Source: Kitasatospora sp. NA04385
GTDB lineage: Bacteria; Actinomycetota; Actinomycetes; Streptomycetales; Streptomycetaceae
DNA length: 64,000 bases
Direction of reading: 5' to 3'
Assembly: GCF_013364235.1 (NCBI RefSeq)
Contig: NZ_CP054919.1
Location: forward strand, 903,489 to 967,488
Shown here: in pieces, positions 55,385 through 63,134 of the stretch
Numbering within the stretch: position 1 is the stretch's first letter
Layout of the letters: every line of letters begins with the position of its first letter
Notes under the pieces: generated by a model
The model's database searches: none
What the model saw: the letters and a program-made list of their open reading frames with translations, nothing else
What the model was told of the DNA's origin: nothing
Translations under genes and position numbers: made by a program

Positions 55385-56401
55385 TCAGTCCGAGGTCGAG
55401 GCGCCGGACCGGGACCGGCTGATGACGAACCCGGCGGCCACGTTGACCAGCAGGGTGAGGGTGAACAGCACCAGTCCGGCGGCCATCAGCGCGGACAGCG
55501 AGAGGCTGTCGGACTCGCTGAAGCGCAGGGCGATCAGCGCGGAGATCGAGCCGCTGCCGTTCTCCAGGACGTGCCAGGAGAGCCGGAACACCGGGGAGAT
55601 GATCAGCGCGACGGCGATGGTCTCGCCCATCGCGCGGCCGAAGCCGAGCATCACCGCGCCGATCACGCCGCCGCGCCCGAACGGCAGCACCACGGTGCGC
55701 ACCATCCCCCAGCGGGTCGAGCCGAGCGCGTAGGCGCCCTCCCGCTCGCCGGCCGGGGCCTGGGAGAACACTTCGCGGCTGAGCGAGGTGATGATCGGGA
55801 TGATCATCAGCGAGACCACTGTCCCGGCGATGAACGTCGAGGAGGTGTACGAGGTCGGGGTGTCGCCGGTGCGCACCCGCAGGAACGGCAGCGGCCCGCC
55901 GAGGTGGTTGGCCAGCCAGCGGCACAGGCCGACGATGCGCGGCTGGAGGAAGAACAGGCCCCACAGCCCGTAGACGATGCTGGGGATCGCGGCCATCAGG
56001 TCGACCAGCGAGACCAGCGCGGGCCGCAGCCGGACGGGCGCGTACTCGGAGATGAACAGCGCCGCGGTGAGCGAGACCGGGACGGCGATGCACAGCGCGA
56101 TGAGCGCGATCAGGATGCCGTTGGGCAGCACGGCGGCGATGCCGAAGGTGTGCGCGGCGGTGCGCCAGTTCTGCTCGGTGAGGAAGGACCAGCCGACGGC
56201 GCGCAGCGCCTCGGTGCCGCGCATCAGCAGGAAGAAGGCGATCAGTCCCATCAGCACGAACACCGAGAGCCCGGCGGCGCGCAGCACGCCGCGGAAGGTC
56301 CGGTCGGCGGGCGAGGCGGGGGCGCTGATCCGGCGGGGCCGGTCGGGGTCGGGCGTCGGTGGCGGGACGCGGGTGTCCGTCGGCTGGACGGCGGCTGTCA
56401 T
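55385..56401 (-). CDS. pstC: PstC-like permease
   Basis: 338 residues from ATG 56401. Six helices; LSVFVLMGLIAFFLLMRGTE is helix 1, LVDLMAAIPSIVYGLWGLFF is the conserved PstC segment, and YALGSTRWGMVRTVVLPFGR with GGVIGAVMLGFGRAMGETIA forms the EAA loop. The length and motifs fit PstC well. The start is 13 bp before the PstA start on the transcribed strand's far side, so both are co-translated from one mRNA. The upstream gap (56402-56629) holds a terminator for the binding-protein gene and degenerate GCTCCGAG repeats. Confidence 0.92.
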   Translation of the reverse strand: MTAAVQPTDTRVPPPTPDPDRPRRISAPASPADRTFRGVLRAAGLSVFVLMGLIAFFLLMRGTEALRAVGWSFLTEQNWRTAAHTFGIAAVLPNGILIALIALCIAVPVSLTAALFISEYAPVRLRPALVSLVDLMAAIPSIVYGLWGLFFLQPRIVGLCRWLANHLGGPLPFLRVRTGDTPTSYTSSTFIAGTVVSLMIIPIITSLSREVFSQAPAGEREGAYALGSTRWGMVRTVVLPFGRGGVIGAVMLGFGRAMGETIAVALIISPVFRLSWHVLENGSGSISALIALRFSESDSLSLSALMAAGLVLFTLTLLVNVAAGFVISRSRSGASTSD

Positions 56402-56459
56402 GGTGTCAACTCTCCGCGCGGTGAGGGTTCCTGGGGTGCACGACCGGACGGCCCTCAGC

Positions 56460-56585
56460 GGGCCGGGGTCGCTCCGGGTGGGTCGGGGTCGCTCCGAGCG
56501 CCGGGGCGCTCCGAGCGGGCCTGGGTCGGTCAGTACCGGGGGCGCTCCGAGTGCCGGGCTTCTCCGAGTGGGCCCGGGTCGGTTC
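56460..56585. repeat. Degenerate GCTCCGAG-type repeats
   Basis: GCTCCGAGYG or close variants recur five times in about 120 bp, each with GGGTCG or GGCC spacers. They lie between the large binding-protein gene and pstC. The repeats are irregular, unlike the decamer arrays elsewhere. Confidence 0.4.
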
Positions 56586-56592
56586 GCGTGGG

Positions 56593-56621
56593 CCGGACGG
56601 GCGCGCGGGGCGCCCGTCCGG
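56593..56621 (-). terminator. Hairpin terminator after the large binding-protein gene
   Basis: CCGGACGGGCGC (56593-56604) and GCGCCCGTCCGG (56610-56621) are perfect complements with a five-base loop, directly downstream of the stop at 56630 on the minus strand. It may attenuate transcription into pstC. Confidence 0.65.
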
Positions 56622-56629
56622 CGGGCGGG

Positions 56630-59161
56630 TCAGCCGCGGCGGGTCAGCCGCGACCAGAGCCGCCCGGTACCGCGGCGGAGGTTCGCGCCGGCGGTGGTGC
56701 CGCCGAGGAACAGTGCCGCGGGTCCGCCGACCAGCAGGACGGCGCCGGTGGCGAGGATCACGGGCAGCAGCAGCCTGGCCATCCCGGCCCGGTCGGCCGC
56801 GGCCGACCGGGCGGCGGCGAGGCCGGGCGAGGCGCTGCTGCCGGGCGGGCCGGAGGCGGCGGCGCTCTGCGCGGTGGCGCCCGCGGCGCCCGCGCCACCG
56901 GTGTCGCCGCCGGTGGAGCCGGAGCCGCCGTCACCGTACGGGCCGGTGCCGCCCGTACCGCCGGAGCCGCCGGAGCCGCCCGTCCCGCCGGTGGAGCCGG
57001 AGCCGCCACCGGTGGAGCCGCCGCTGCCGCCCCCGTCGACCTCGGTGCCGGGCGCCTTGCCGGGCTGCGCGCTGTCCTGGGCGGCGACGTGGTCCGCGGC
57101 GGACTTCGCCTGGGATACCTGAGCCTTCGTCAGATCGGCGTAACCGACGGCGAGTTGGCCCGGACCGCGACCGTAGACCTGCCCCTTGCCCGGGTCGGTG
57201 ACGCTGCTCACGAACCTGCTCACCGCGGCGGCCTTGGCCCCGCCGAGGCCCTCGGTGGGCACCATCGCATACTGCACCATGGTCAGCGGGTACGCCTTCG
57301 GGTCCTTCGCGTAGGCGGAGTTCCCGTCGTCGTACGGGAGCCGCTGGGTGCCGGTGGCCTCGTCGAACGGCATGTCCTGGGCGGCGGCCCGCATCGCGGT
57401 GATCGTCGGTGTGGTGAACGCGCCTGCCCCGTTGGGGAGTTCGGCCTCGGGCAGGTTCATCGCCTGGGCGCCGCCGCTGTCCATGACCGCGAACAGCGCC
57501 CGGCTGCCCGGCGCCATGGCGAAGCACTTGTCGTGCTGACCGTCGGCGTTGACGTAGGGCAGCTGGCAGGACAGCCGGTTCTCCAGCACCATCCGCAGCA
57601 CCTGGCCGAGCCCGCCGAGCACGGGGTTCCACTCGTACTGCTTGTGGTTGTTGAGGCCCGAGTAGTCCAGCGTCTGGAACGAGTCGACCGGGTAGCCGGG
57701 GAAGCTCGACGGCAGGAACTTCGTGTTGATCCGGGTGCCCCACGGGTCGGCGGCGCCCTGGAGGAACTGCGCGGCGTCCGGGTCCGCGACGATCCACTCG
57801 GTCAGCCGGTGCACCAGGTCGGTGGTGCCGCCGACGACCACCGGCTCGGTGTTGGCGACGTTGCCGCAGGCGGGCCAGGTCACGTCGGGCGCGACGTCGG
57901 CGTTGAGCTTGCGGAACTCCTCGTCGTCGAACATGCAGAGCGGGTTGCCCCGGACGGTGTCGGTGTCGTCCGCGTTGTAGTGCCGGTAGGTCTGGGTGAG
58001 CATCTTCGCCAGCAGCCGCTGGTTGAGCCGCACCCGGCGGACCTGCCGGTGGGTGGAGCTGTCGTCGATGACGAAGACCACCGAGACCGCGGTGTTGGCG
58101 AGCGGCGCGTAGACGTACGGGCGGGTCGGCGGGTCGCTGCTCGGGATCGAGGTCAGCGCGACGTCCGCGCCGGACCTGCGCAGGAACGCCGACCGGGCCT
58201 GCGGCTCGCCGTTGCCGACGGAGTACTGCACCCGCAGCGGGTCGCTCTCCAGGCAGCTGCCGGTGCGCCACTGCTGCATCGCCCGGTCGGCCATCTCCAG
58301 GCCGATCGCGGAGAAGTCCGAGTCGCCGGCCGTGCAGGAGTCGGGGGTCGGCGCGAACTCCAGCGGGACGGTGACGTGCCGCTGCCAGGCGCAGGACTCG
58401 CCGGCGGGGAAACCGGCCTGGTTGCCCCGCGTCGTCTGCAGGAAGGAGGCGTCCGAGGCGGTGTCGATGTCGAAGTCGATGTCCCGCGTGTGGTCGTCGC
58501 AGTTGATCACCACGTCGGGGTAGGCGTTGGCCCCGAGCGAGTCGCCGCCGTAGTTCGGCTCGATCACCAGCGAGCACTTGTGGGTGGCGTCGCAGCCGAG
58601 GGTCTGGCTCTGCGCCGAGGTCCAGAGCTCGATGTCCGCCTCGCCGGTGCCGTCCGGGCGGGTCGCCGCGATCACCATGTTCGACGCGAACTCCGGCGCC
58701 GAACCGGCCTCCGGCCGCTGCTGCAGGAAGCCCTTGGCCGGGTCACCGCCGTACAGCGTGGAGCCGTAGCAGTCGGTGACCTGCGGCTTGTCGCCCCGGC
58801 ACTGGTAGATCCGGACCGCGTAGTAGACGCCCGGGGCCAGCGGGGCGATGATCGGGACGGGCTGGTTCATGAAGTCGACGGTCGGCGTGAGGTCCGTCCA
58901 ACTGACGTGCACCACCTGGTTCCTGAGGTCGTTGACCTGCGAGACGGTGACCGTCCCCCGCGGACCGTCCGTCCCGGTGCCCGGGTCGAACCGCGCCGGC
59001 CCCTCCACCGTCGTCCCCGAGGCCGCCCGCGCGGGCTGGACCCCCGGCCCGCCGAGCGGCAGGAACACGACGGCGGCGGCCAGCGTCCAGGCCAGCACGG
59101 CCGCCAAGTAGGCCCTCAACGGACGCGATCCGGTTCTCGGCCCCCACGGGCGGATTCTCAT
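56630..59161 (-). CDS. Large PBP-superfamily surface protein with C-terminal tether
   Basis: 843 residues from ATG 59161 (GGAGG nine bases upstream). Signal peptide 1-46 (YLAAVLAWTLAAAVVFLPLG, then ARA). The N-terminal 230 residues include VHVSWTDLTPTVDFMNQPVP, RIYQCRGDKPQVTDCYGSTL and CDATHKCSLVIEPNYGGDSL, with paired cysteines. The middle (about 230-700) resembles a phosphate-binding-like fold: SGADVALTSIPSSDPPTRPY, QRLLAKMLTQTYRHYNADDT, VVVGGTTDLVHRLTEWIVAD, SFPGYPVDSFQTLDYSGLNN and YPLTMVQYAMVPTEGLGGAK. A Gly/Ser/Thr linker, a membrane helix (LLLPVILATGAVLLVGGPAA) and a basic RRGTGRLWSRLTRRG end the protein. It is more than twice the size of PstS and probably captures a solute at the surface for the PstCAB-like importer. 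Confidence 0.8.
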   Translation of the reverse strand: MRIRPWGPRTGSRPLRAYLAAVLAWTLAAAVVFLPLGGPGVQPARAASGTTVEGPARFDPGTGTDGPRGTVTVSQVNDLRNQVVHVSWTDLTPTVDFMNQPVPIIAPLAPGVYYAVRIYQCRGDKPQVTDCYGSTLYGGDPAKGFLQQRPEAGSAPEFASNMVIAATRPDGTGEADIELWTSAQSQTLGCDATHKCSLVIEPNYGGDSLGANAYPDVVINCDDHTRDIDFDIDTASDASFLQTTRGNQAGFPAGESCAWQRHVTVPLEFAPTPDSCTAGDSDFSAIGLEMADRAMQQWRTGSCLESDPLRVQYSVGNGEPQARSAFLRRSGADVALTSIPSSDPPTRPYVYAPLANTAVSVVFVIDDSSTHRQVRRVRLNQRLLAKMLTQTYRHYNADDTDTVRGNPLCMFDDEEFRKLNADVAPDVTWPACGNVANTEPVVVGGTTDLVHRLTEWIVADPDAAQFLQGAADPWGTRINTKFLPSSFPGYPVDSFQTLDYSGLNNHKQYEWNPVLGGLGQVLRMVLENRLSCQLPYVNADGQHDKCFAMAPGSRALFAVMDSGGAQAMNLPEAELPNGAGAFTTPTITAMRAAAQDMPFDEATGTQRLPYDDGNSAYAKDPKAYPLTMVQYAMVPTEGLGGAKAAAVSRFVSSVTDPGKGQVYGRGPGQLAVGYADLTKAQVSQAKSAADHVAAQDSAQPGKAPGTEVDGGGSGGSTGGGSGSTGGTGGSGGSGGTGGTGPYGDGGSGSTGGDTGGAGAAGATAQSAAASGPPGSSASPGLAAARSAAADRAGMARLLLPVILATGAVLLVGGPAALFLGGTTAGANLRRGTGRLWSRLTRRG

Positions 59162-59314
59162 CGGCGCAGCACCTCCGGCGACGGCGCGCCAGATCGGGCA
59201 CGCACGGATGACAGGGAGCGGAGCCGGCCATGCGACGGCTCCGACGATATTCGGCCAGTCCCGCCTGGCCGCCCGCTGTCCACCAGGTGTACGAGGCCCC
59301 AATTGGTGCTCGAA

Positions 59315-59337
59315 TCAATCTCATTGACGTACTGTCA
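59315..59337 (-). promoter_or_regulatory. Overlapping palindromes upstream of the large binding-protein gene
   Basis: TCAATctcATTGA (59315-59327) and TGACgtactGTCA (59325-59337) overlap by three bases in an AT-rich setting about 155 bp upstream of the ATG at 59161. No clear PHO boxes (GTTCACC-type repeats) were found by eye. They may be operator half-sites for an unknown regulator. Confidence 0.4.
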
Positions 59338-59466
59338 GGAAAATCCGCCCGCCTCCCGGGGCGGAGCGCCGGGGCCTGGTGGGACTGCTCGGGCTGCCTC
59401 GGCTGCCTCGGCTGCGCGGGCTGTGTGGGGTGTGGGGCGCGGGTGCGGGTGCGGGCACGGACACGC

Positions 59467-59499
59467 GTACCGCCCGACCGGTGGCCGGTCGGGCGGTAC
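59467..59499 (-). terminator. 15-bp hairpin terminator after the secreted-protein gene
   Basis: GTACCGCCCGACCGG (59467-59481) and CCGGTCGGGCGGTAC (59485-59499) are perfect complements with a three-base loop, 48 bp beyond the stop codon at 59547 on the minus strand. Confidence 0.8.
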
Positions 59500-59546
59500 G
59501 GGGGCGTGCTCACCGACGAGGGCCCGCACGTGGTGCCGAGGGGGCG

Positions 59547-60143
59547 TCAGGAGGCGGGGGTGTAGGTCACCGTGAAGGAGCCGACGCTCTGGCCTGCCGC
59601 GAAGAAGGTGGTGTGCAGCTTGCTGTCGAGGTACTGGGCCCCCGCGGCGTCCAGCACCAGCGACTGGGCGGACAGGTGCTGCGTGGTGCCGGTGTAGTTG
59701 AGGACGTTCTCCCCCGCCGGGTCGAACAGCGCGACCGGGGTGGCCGAACCGTCCGGAACGGCGCTCAGCGTCCAGTCCTCGAAGGAGAAGCTCAGCTTGT
59801 GGAAGGAGACCGCACTGCCGGTCTTCGCGTCGACGAACAGCAGGCCGCCGCCGAGCTGCACGCCCCCGAAGAAGTCCCGCAGCCCACCGGTGCCGTCGGT
59901 CACCGGGAAGCTCGCCGACAGACCGGTGTTCACGTCGTAGCCCGCCGTGGCAGTGGGCAGCGGCACGGCCACGATCCCGGCCTGGGCGGCCTGCTGGAAG
60001 AAGGCGTTGCTCTCGTTGATCACCGCGCTGCCGGACGCCGGGGTGGCGGCGGAGGCGGAGGCCGCGGTGGCGGCGGTGGCGGCGGTGGCGATGAGCGCGA
60101 GGCCAGCGGCAGCGGCAGCGATCCGGACGGTGAGACGGGACAT
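59547..60143 (-). CDS. Secreted protein of unknown function (198 aa)
   Basis: ATG 60143 has AAGGAG upstream. The signal peptide covers about 1-32 (IAAAAAGLALIATAATAATA, then ASA). The mature part is beta-rich: FFQQAAQAGIVAVPLPTATA, GLRDFFGGVQLGGGLLFVDA, VSFHKLSFSFEDWTLSAVPD, NYTGTTQHLSAQSLVLDAAG and TTFFAAGQSVGSFTVTYTPA. It has no cysteine and no anchor, so it is released. The pattern recalls HtaA-like or surface beta-sandwich domains, but I cannot assign a family. It sits between two binding-protein genes of the Pst-like locus and has its own terminator. Confidence 0.75.
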   Translation of the reverse strand: MSRLTVRIAAAAAGLALIATAATAATAASASAATPASGSAVINESNAFFQQAAQAGIVAVPLPTATAGYDVNTGLSASFPVTDGTGGLRDFFGGVQLGGGLLFVDAKTGSAVSFHKLSFSFEDWTLSAVPDGSATPVALFDPAGENVLNYTGTTQHLSAQSLVLDAAGAQYLDSKLHTTFFAAGQSVGSFTVTYTPAS

Positions 60144-60229
60144 CGTGGCTCCTTCGGGCGGGTGCGGGGCGTACTCGGTGCGGGGTGCAGGGCGCAGGGG
60201 CGGGGTGCAGGGGCGCCGGTGCGGGGTTC

Positions 60230-60495
60230 GTGTTGCGTCATGCATGTCGCGTCACGCGTGTCGTGCCACGCATGTCGCGTCATCGGTGCGGCGTCACGCA
60301 TGCCGCATCACGCGTGTGACGTCATCCATGTCGCGCCATGCGTGCGACGTCACACGTGTCACGCCACGCATGTCGCGACATTGGTGTGGCGTCATCCATG
60401 TCGCATCACGCGTGCCGCGTCATACGTGCCGTGACATGCATGCCACGTCATGCGCGTGGCGTCATGCGTGTCGCCGCACGCATGTGGTGTCACGG
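60230..60495. repeat. 19-unit array of a 14-bp palindromic repeat
   Basis: Nineteen consecutive 14-bp units, in exact phase without gaps, cover 60230-60495. The consensus is RTGYCGCGTCAYGC. The first 12 bases are a degenerate palindrome RTGNCGCGNCAY; unit 11 (ATGTCGCGACAT, 60370-60381) is a perfect one, and unit 7 contains TGACGTCA. Units starting GTG and ATG alternate almost regularly, giving a secondary 28-bp period. The period is not a multiple of three and both strands give only His/Arg/Ser nonsense, so it is not coding. It fills the gap between two leftward secreted-protein genes, upstream of the 198-residue protein gene. A cluster of binding sites for a dimeric protein is the simplest reading. 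Confidence 0.9.
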
Positions 60496-60572
60496 GCCGC
60501 CGCCCGTCCCGGCAGTTGCTGCGCGGGACGGGCGGCGGGTGGTGCGGGAGGAGACGAACCGGGGCGGGAGCG

Positions 60573-61604
60573 TCAGATGACGGAACCGCAGGAGCCGGCG
60601 GCCAGGTTCAGGTAGCCGTAGCTGGTGATGCTGGCCTTGCCGGCGGTGGAGCAGATGTAGCCCGCGGAGCCGAAGATCGCGTGCAGCGCGGTGCTCTGGG
60701 TGGTCGCCGGGCTGGCGTTCCACTCGCCGGCGCGGACCACGTTGTAGAGCACCCGGCCGTAGGTCGGGTTGGCGAACGCGGGGTTCAGGGTGCCGGTCCC
60801 GGTCAGCGGGGCGACGCCGTTGATGCTGCGCAGGGTCAGGTTGCCCTTGTCGTCGGTGGCGGTGGTGTGGCCGTTGGCCTGGCCCACCCAGTGGCCGACC
60901 GAGTACGGGAAGATGACGTCGAGGTCGTTCAGCGCCAGGTCGGTGCCCTCGTTCTCCTCCGGGCCGCTGACGACACAGGCGCCCAGGGTCGGGTTGCCGA
61001 TCGCGGTCAGGAAGAAGGAGCGGGTGCCGGAGGAGAGCTGCGGCAGGTAGGGCTTGATGGTGCCGGCGGTGCCGCCGAAGGCGGACCAGTTGGTCTTGCC
61101 GACCTTGCAGGAGTAGATGTCGTTCAGGTCCTGGGTGGTCAGGTTGGCCGGGGCATGGCCGCCGGACTTCGCCGACCAGGTCACCGCGTCCTTGGCGAAC
61201 GCCACGAACAGGTCGGTGGCCGGGTCGGTGGCCTGCCGGGTGCGGGAGGAGCGCGCGAAGTCCAGGGTGGCACTGGTGTTGGCGTTCAGCGCGGAGATGC
61301 CGGCGCCGGAGCCGTTCGGGCGGGTGATGGTGGTGGCGCCGCTCTTCGGGGTGATGGTGGCGGAACCAGTGGCGTCCCAGCTGTACAGGTGCGGCAGGGT
61401 GGAGCCCGCGCCCAGGGAGGCGTTGTAGTCGACCGAGAACTGGTTGAGCAGAGCCTGCGTGGTGTCCGAGCCGGCACCGACGATGTCCTGGGCGGCCGGG
61501 GTGACGCCCGTGGCCGGGTCGGCCATCGCCGGGACGGCGACGGTCGCGAGGGCGGCGGTGGTCATCGCGACGGCCGCGAACGCCTTGGCAGCGGTGTGAC
61601 GCAT
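60573..61604 (-). CDS. Secreted PstS-like substrate-binding protein
   Basis: 343 residues from ATG 61604 (GGAGG upstream). Signal peptide 1-28 (AFAAVAMTTAALATVAVPAM, then A). Mature part: DIVGAGSDTTQALLNQFSVD at the N-terminus (the G-S-D-T-T anion-loop region), GAGISALNANTSATLDFARS, NLTTQDLNDIYSCKVGKTNW (typical PstS LTxxxLxxIYxGxIxxW), YLPQLSSGTRSFFLTAIGNP (SGTR loop) and EENEGTDLALNDLDVIFPYS. Two conserved Cys pairs are present. No lipobox and no C-terminal anchor, so it is a freely secreted binding protein, in contrast to the two tethered ones. The gene is the first of the leftward locus. Confidence 0.88.
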   Translation of the reverse strand: MRHTAAKAFAAVAMTTAALATVAVPAMADPATGVTPAAQDIVGAGSDTTQALLNQFSVDYNASLGAGSTLPHLYSWDATGSATITPKSGATTITRPNGSGAGISALNANTSATLDFARSSRTRQATDPATDLFVAFAKDAVTWSAKSGGHAPANLTTQDLNDIYSCKVGKTNWSAFGGTAGTIKPYLPQLSSGTRSFFLTAIGNPTLGACVVSGPEENEGTDLALNDLDVIFPYSVGHWVGQANGHTTATDDKGNLTLRSINGVAPLTGTGTLNPAFANPTYGRVLYNVVRAGEWNASPATTQSTALHAIFGSAGYICSTAGKASITSYGYLNLAAGSCGSVI

Positions 61605-62088
61605 GGTCCTGTTCCTCCATAAAGGAAAGTCCTAGCTGGACCGGGCCTGGCGGGGCCCGGTGCCGGAGAGCTCCGCGGCTTCCCGGCGGAGCGATCCTCG
61701 CCGGGACCACCCGCCGCCCGGAAGCACCGACCGCCACTCCCGGCCCACCGTCCGCACCTTGATCACTCCCGCAAAACACCTGGTGGAGACCGCAGTTGAC
61801 CGCTCATCGATCGCACCTCGACCGGCGTACGCGTTCTTCTCCAGGTGTGCCCACGGGGTCGCCCCGGCCATCTCCGCTTCACTCCCGCTGCACCACCCGC
61901 GCGCAACTCCCACCGCGCGCCCGCAAGTTGCTCCGCCCCTTCCGGATCGGGAGGACCGCGGAGGATGACGGAGGAAGACGGAGGACGGCGGAGGACGGGC
62001 GCGGCCGGGAACGCCGAAGCCGCCGTGGGGCGCGCCTGGACCGGCACGCCGCACGGCAGCGGGAGTTGATGGCGGGCGGTCGACCCGG
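61605..62088. other. Promoter region of the Pst-like locus with a purine decamer array
   Basis: 484 bp with no supported gene. The left part is the presumptive promoter of the 343-residue binding protein. ACACCTGGTGGAGA (near 61776) and TCTCCAGGTGT (near 61840) are imperfect inverted copies. The decamer array at 61951-62000 lies on the right. I could not recognise PHO boxes. Confidence 0.5.
61951..62000 (+). repeat. 10-bp purine-rich tandem repeat GAGGANNNCG, five units
   Basis: GAGGACCGCG, GAGGATGACG, GAGGAAGACG, GAGGACGGCG and GAGGACGGGC follow one another in phase. It is downstream of the leftward YegP-like gene (62089). Confidence 0.8.
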
Positions 62089-62502
62089 CTACCAGGCGGA
62101 CGGCGGGGTCGGCCCACCGCTCAGGCGACGCAGCCGCTGGACGTGGTCGGCGCCCTGCAGGAAGGCGGTCACACTCTGGCGGCACTGGTCGCGGCGCAGG
62201 TAACCGCGGGCGCTGCGGGCGATCGCCTCGCCGCCGCCCGCGCCGGCCCGGGTGGTGCGGGTCGGCAGGTGTGCCGTCCAGATCCAGAGCCGGTCCTCGC
62301 GCTGCCCAAGGACGAACCGCAGGGCGGCCCGTTCGGCCAGTAACTCACCTATTCCGGCCGCGAGTTCACGGTCGTCACGGTAGGCGCGGACGGCCGAGGC
62401 GAGCCGTCTGCCGTTCGCCGCGACCAGGGACCAGCCGACCCGGCCGTCCGCCCCGCGCACCGGTACCAGCCGGGGACCGCGCCCGGCCGCCAGCAGGCTC
62501 AC
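62089..62502 (-). CDS. YegP/DUF1508-like protein, second of a pair
   Basis: 137 residues from GTG 62502, which overlaps the stop of the upstream gene (GTGA). Two related units are visible: GRVGWSLVAANGRRLASAVR with AYRDDRELAAGI, and LWIWTAHLPTRTTR with EAIARSARGYLRRDQCRQSV. This pattern (aromatic strand, NG-turn, SxxY, then a helix) is that of DUF1508/UPF0339 repeats such as E. coli YegP, a small dimeric protein of unknown function. The C-terminus is basic. With the preceding paralogue it forms a two-gene operon. Confidence 0.7.
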   Translation of the reverse strand: MSLLAAGRGPRLVPVRGADGRVGWSLVAANGRRLASAVRAYRDDRELAAGIGELLAERAALRFVLGQREDRLWIWTAHLPTRTTRAGAGGGEAIARSARGYLRRDQCRQSVTAFLQGADHVQRLRRLSGGPTPPSAW

Positions 62503-63134
62503 GGCCCGCCCCCGAACCCGGCCCCGCCGCCACCGCCGCCACCTCGGAAACCACCGGGCCCGAGCAGGGCAGCGACCGGCCCGACACCCGGCACGGCGCC
62601 CGGCCCACCGCCTGGCCCACCGCCCGGCCCGACACCTGCCCCGCCGCTCGCCCCAACGCCCGATCGAACGGTCGGCTCCACCGCCGCCGCCGAGCCCGAT
62701 GGGCCGCCCGGCACCACGCCCTCCGCCACGCCCTCCGCCACGTCCGACGCCACGCCCGGCACCACGCCCTCCGCCACGCCCGGCACCGCTCCCGGCCGCG
62801 CCGCCGCCTCGGACATCCGGGCCACCAGCGCCATGAAGCGCCGGAACGCGTTCTGGCAGGTCGCGTAACGCTCGTACGCCCGACTCGACTTGACCAGTGG
62901 ATTGCCGCGCGGCCCGGGGACCACCCAGGTCCAGCCCAGGCCGTCGCGGACATGGGTGATCCGCGCCACCAGCGCCGGCCCCAGGGCGACCAGCTCCGCG
63001 AACGCCCGCTCGGCGTCGCCGGACGACTCGTGGACGGAGGAGGACACCGCCACCACCCGCCCGTTCATCGCCTTGAGCTGCCACTGGAACCGCCCGTTCG
63101 GCGCCCGCTCCGTGAACAGGCCCTCCCCGCGCAC
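62499..63134 (-). CDS. YegP/DUF1508-like protein with Gly/Pro/Val-rich tail
   Basis: I use GTG 63134; a GTG at 63230 is also in frame but adds only Arg/Gly-rich sequence. Residues 1-110 carry two YegP-type units: NGRFQWQLKAMNGRVVAVSS (with SVHESSGDAERAFAELVALG) and GLGWTWVVPGPRGNPLVKSS (with RAYERYATCQNAFRRFMALV). The second half is low complexity: repeated PGV(A/G)EGV units, then GGxPGGGPGAVPGVG and a run of glycines at the end. The tail is encoded by near-identical short repeats (CACGCCCTCCGC type). It is coupled to the downstream paralogue. Confidence 0.68.
   Translation of the reverse strand: MRGEGLFTERAPNGRFQWQLKAMNGRVVAVSSSVHESSGDAERAFAELVALGPALVARITHVRDGLGWTWVVPGPRGNPLVKSSRAYERYATCQNAFRRFMALVARMSEAAARPGAVPGVAEGVVPGVASDVAEGVAEGVVPGGPSGSAAAVEPTVRSGVGASGGAGVGPGGGPGGGPGAVPGVGPVAALLGPGGFRGGGGGGGAGFGGGP

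Larger units (their letters stand above)
59162..59546. other. Intergenic region with palindromes and terminator
   Basis: 385 bp without a gene. The left part (59220-59340) is comparatively AT-rich and carries the palindromes at 59315-59337, the likely promoter of the leftward large binding-protein gene. The right part has CTCGGCTGC and GGGTGCGGGTGC repeats and the terminator at 59467-59499. Confidence 0.55.

Noticed and set aside
54983..59575. A 1530-residue rightward protein opposite the pst genes
   Set aside because: Shadow frame; the minus strand has clear PstA, PstC and binding-protein motifs.
60230..60495. CRISPR array
   Set aside because: Units are contiguous 14-mers without distinct spacers, and no cas genes are present.
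59947..60615. A His/Arg-rich protein encoded across the 14-bp array (MSRHACRVTHV-like repeats)
   Set aside because: The 14-bp period is not a multiple of three, the pattern is a by-product of the DNA repeat, there is no ribosome binding site, and the frame continues antisense into the neighbouring binding-protein gene.
61605..61900. PHO boxes upstream of the PstS-like gene
   Set aside because: I looked for 11-bp GTTCACC-type direct repeats on both strands and found none that were convincing.
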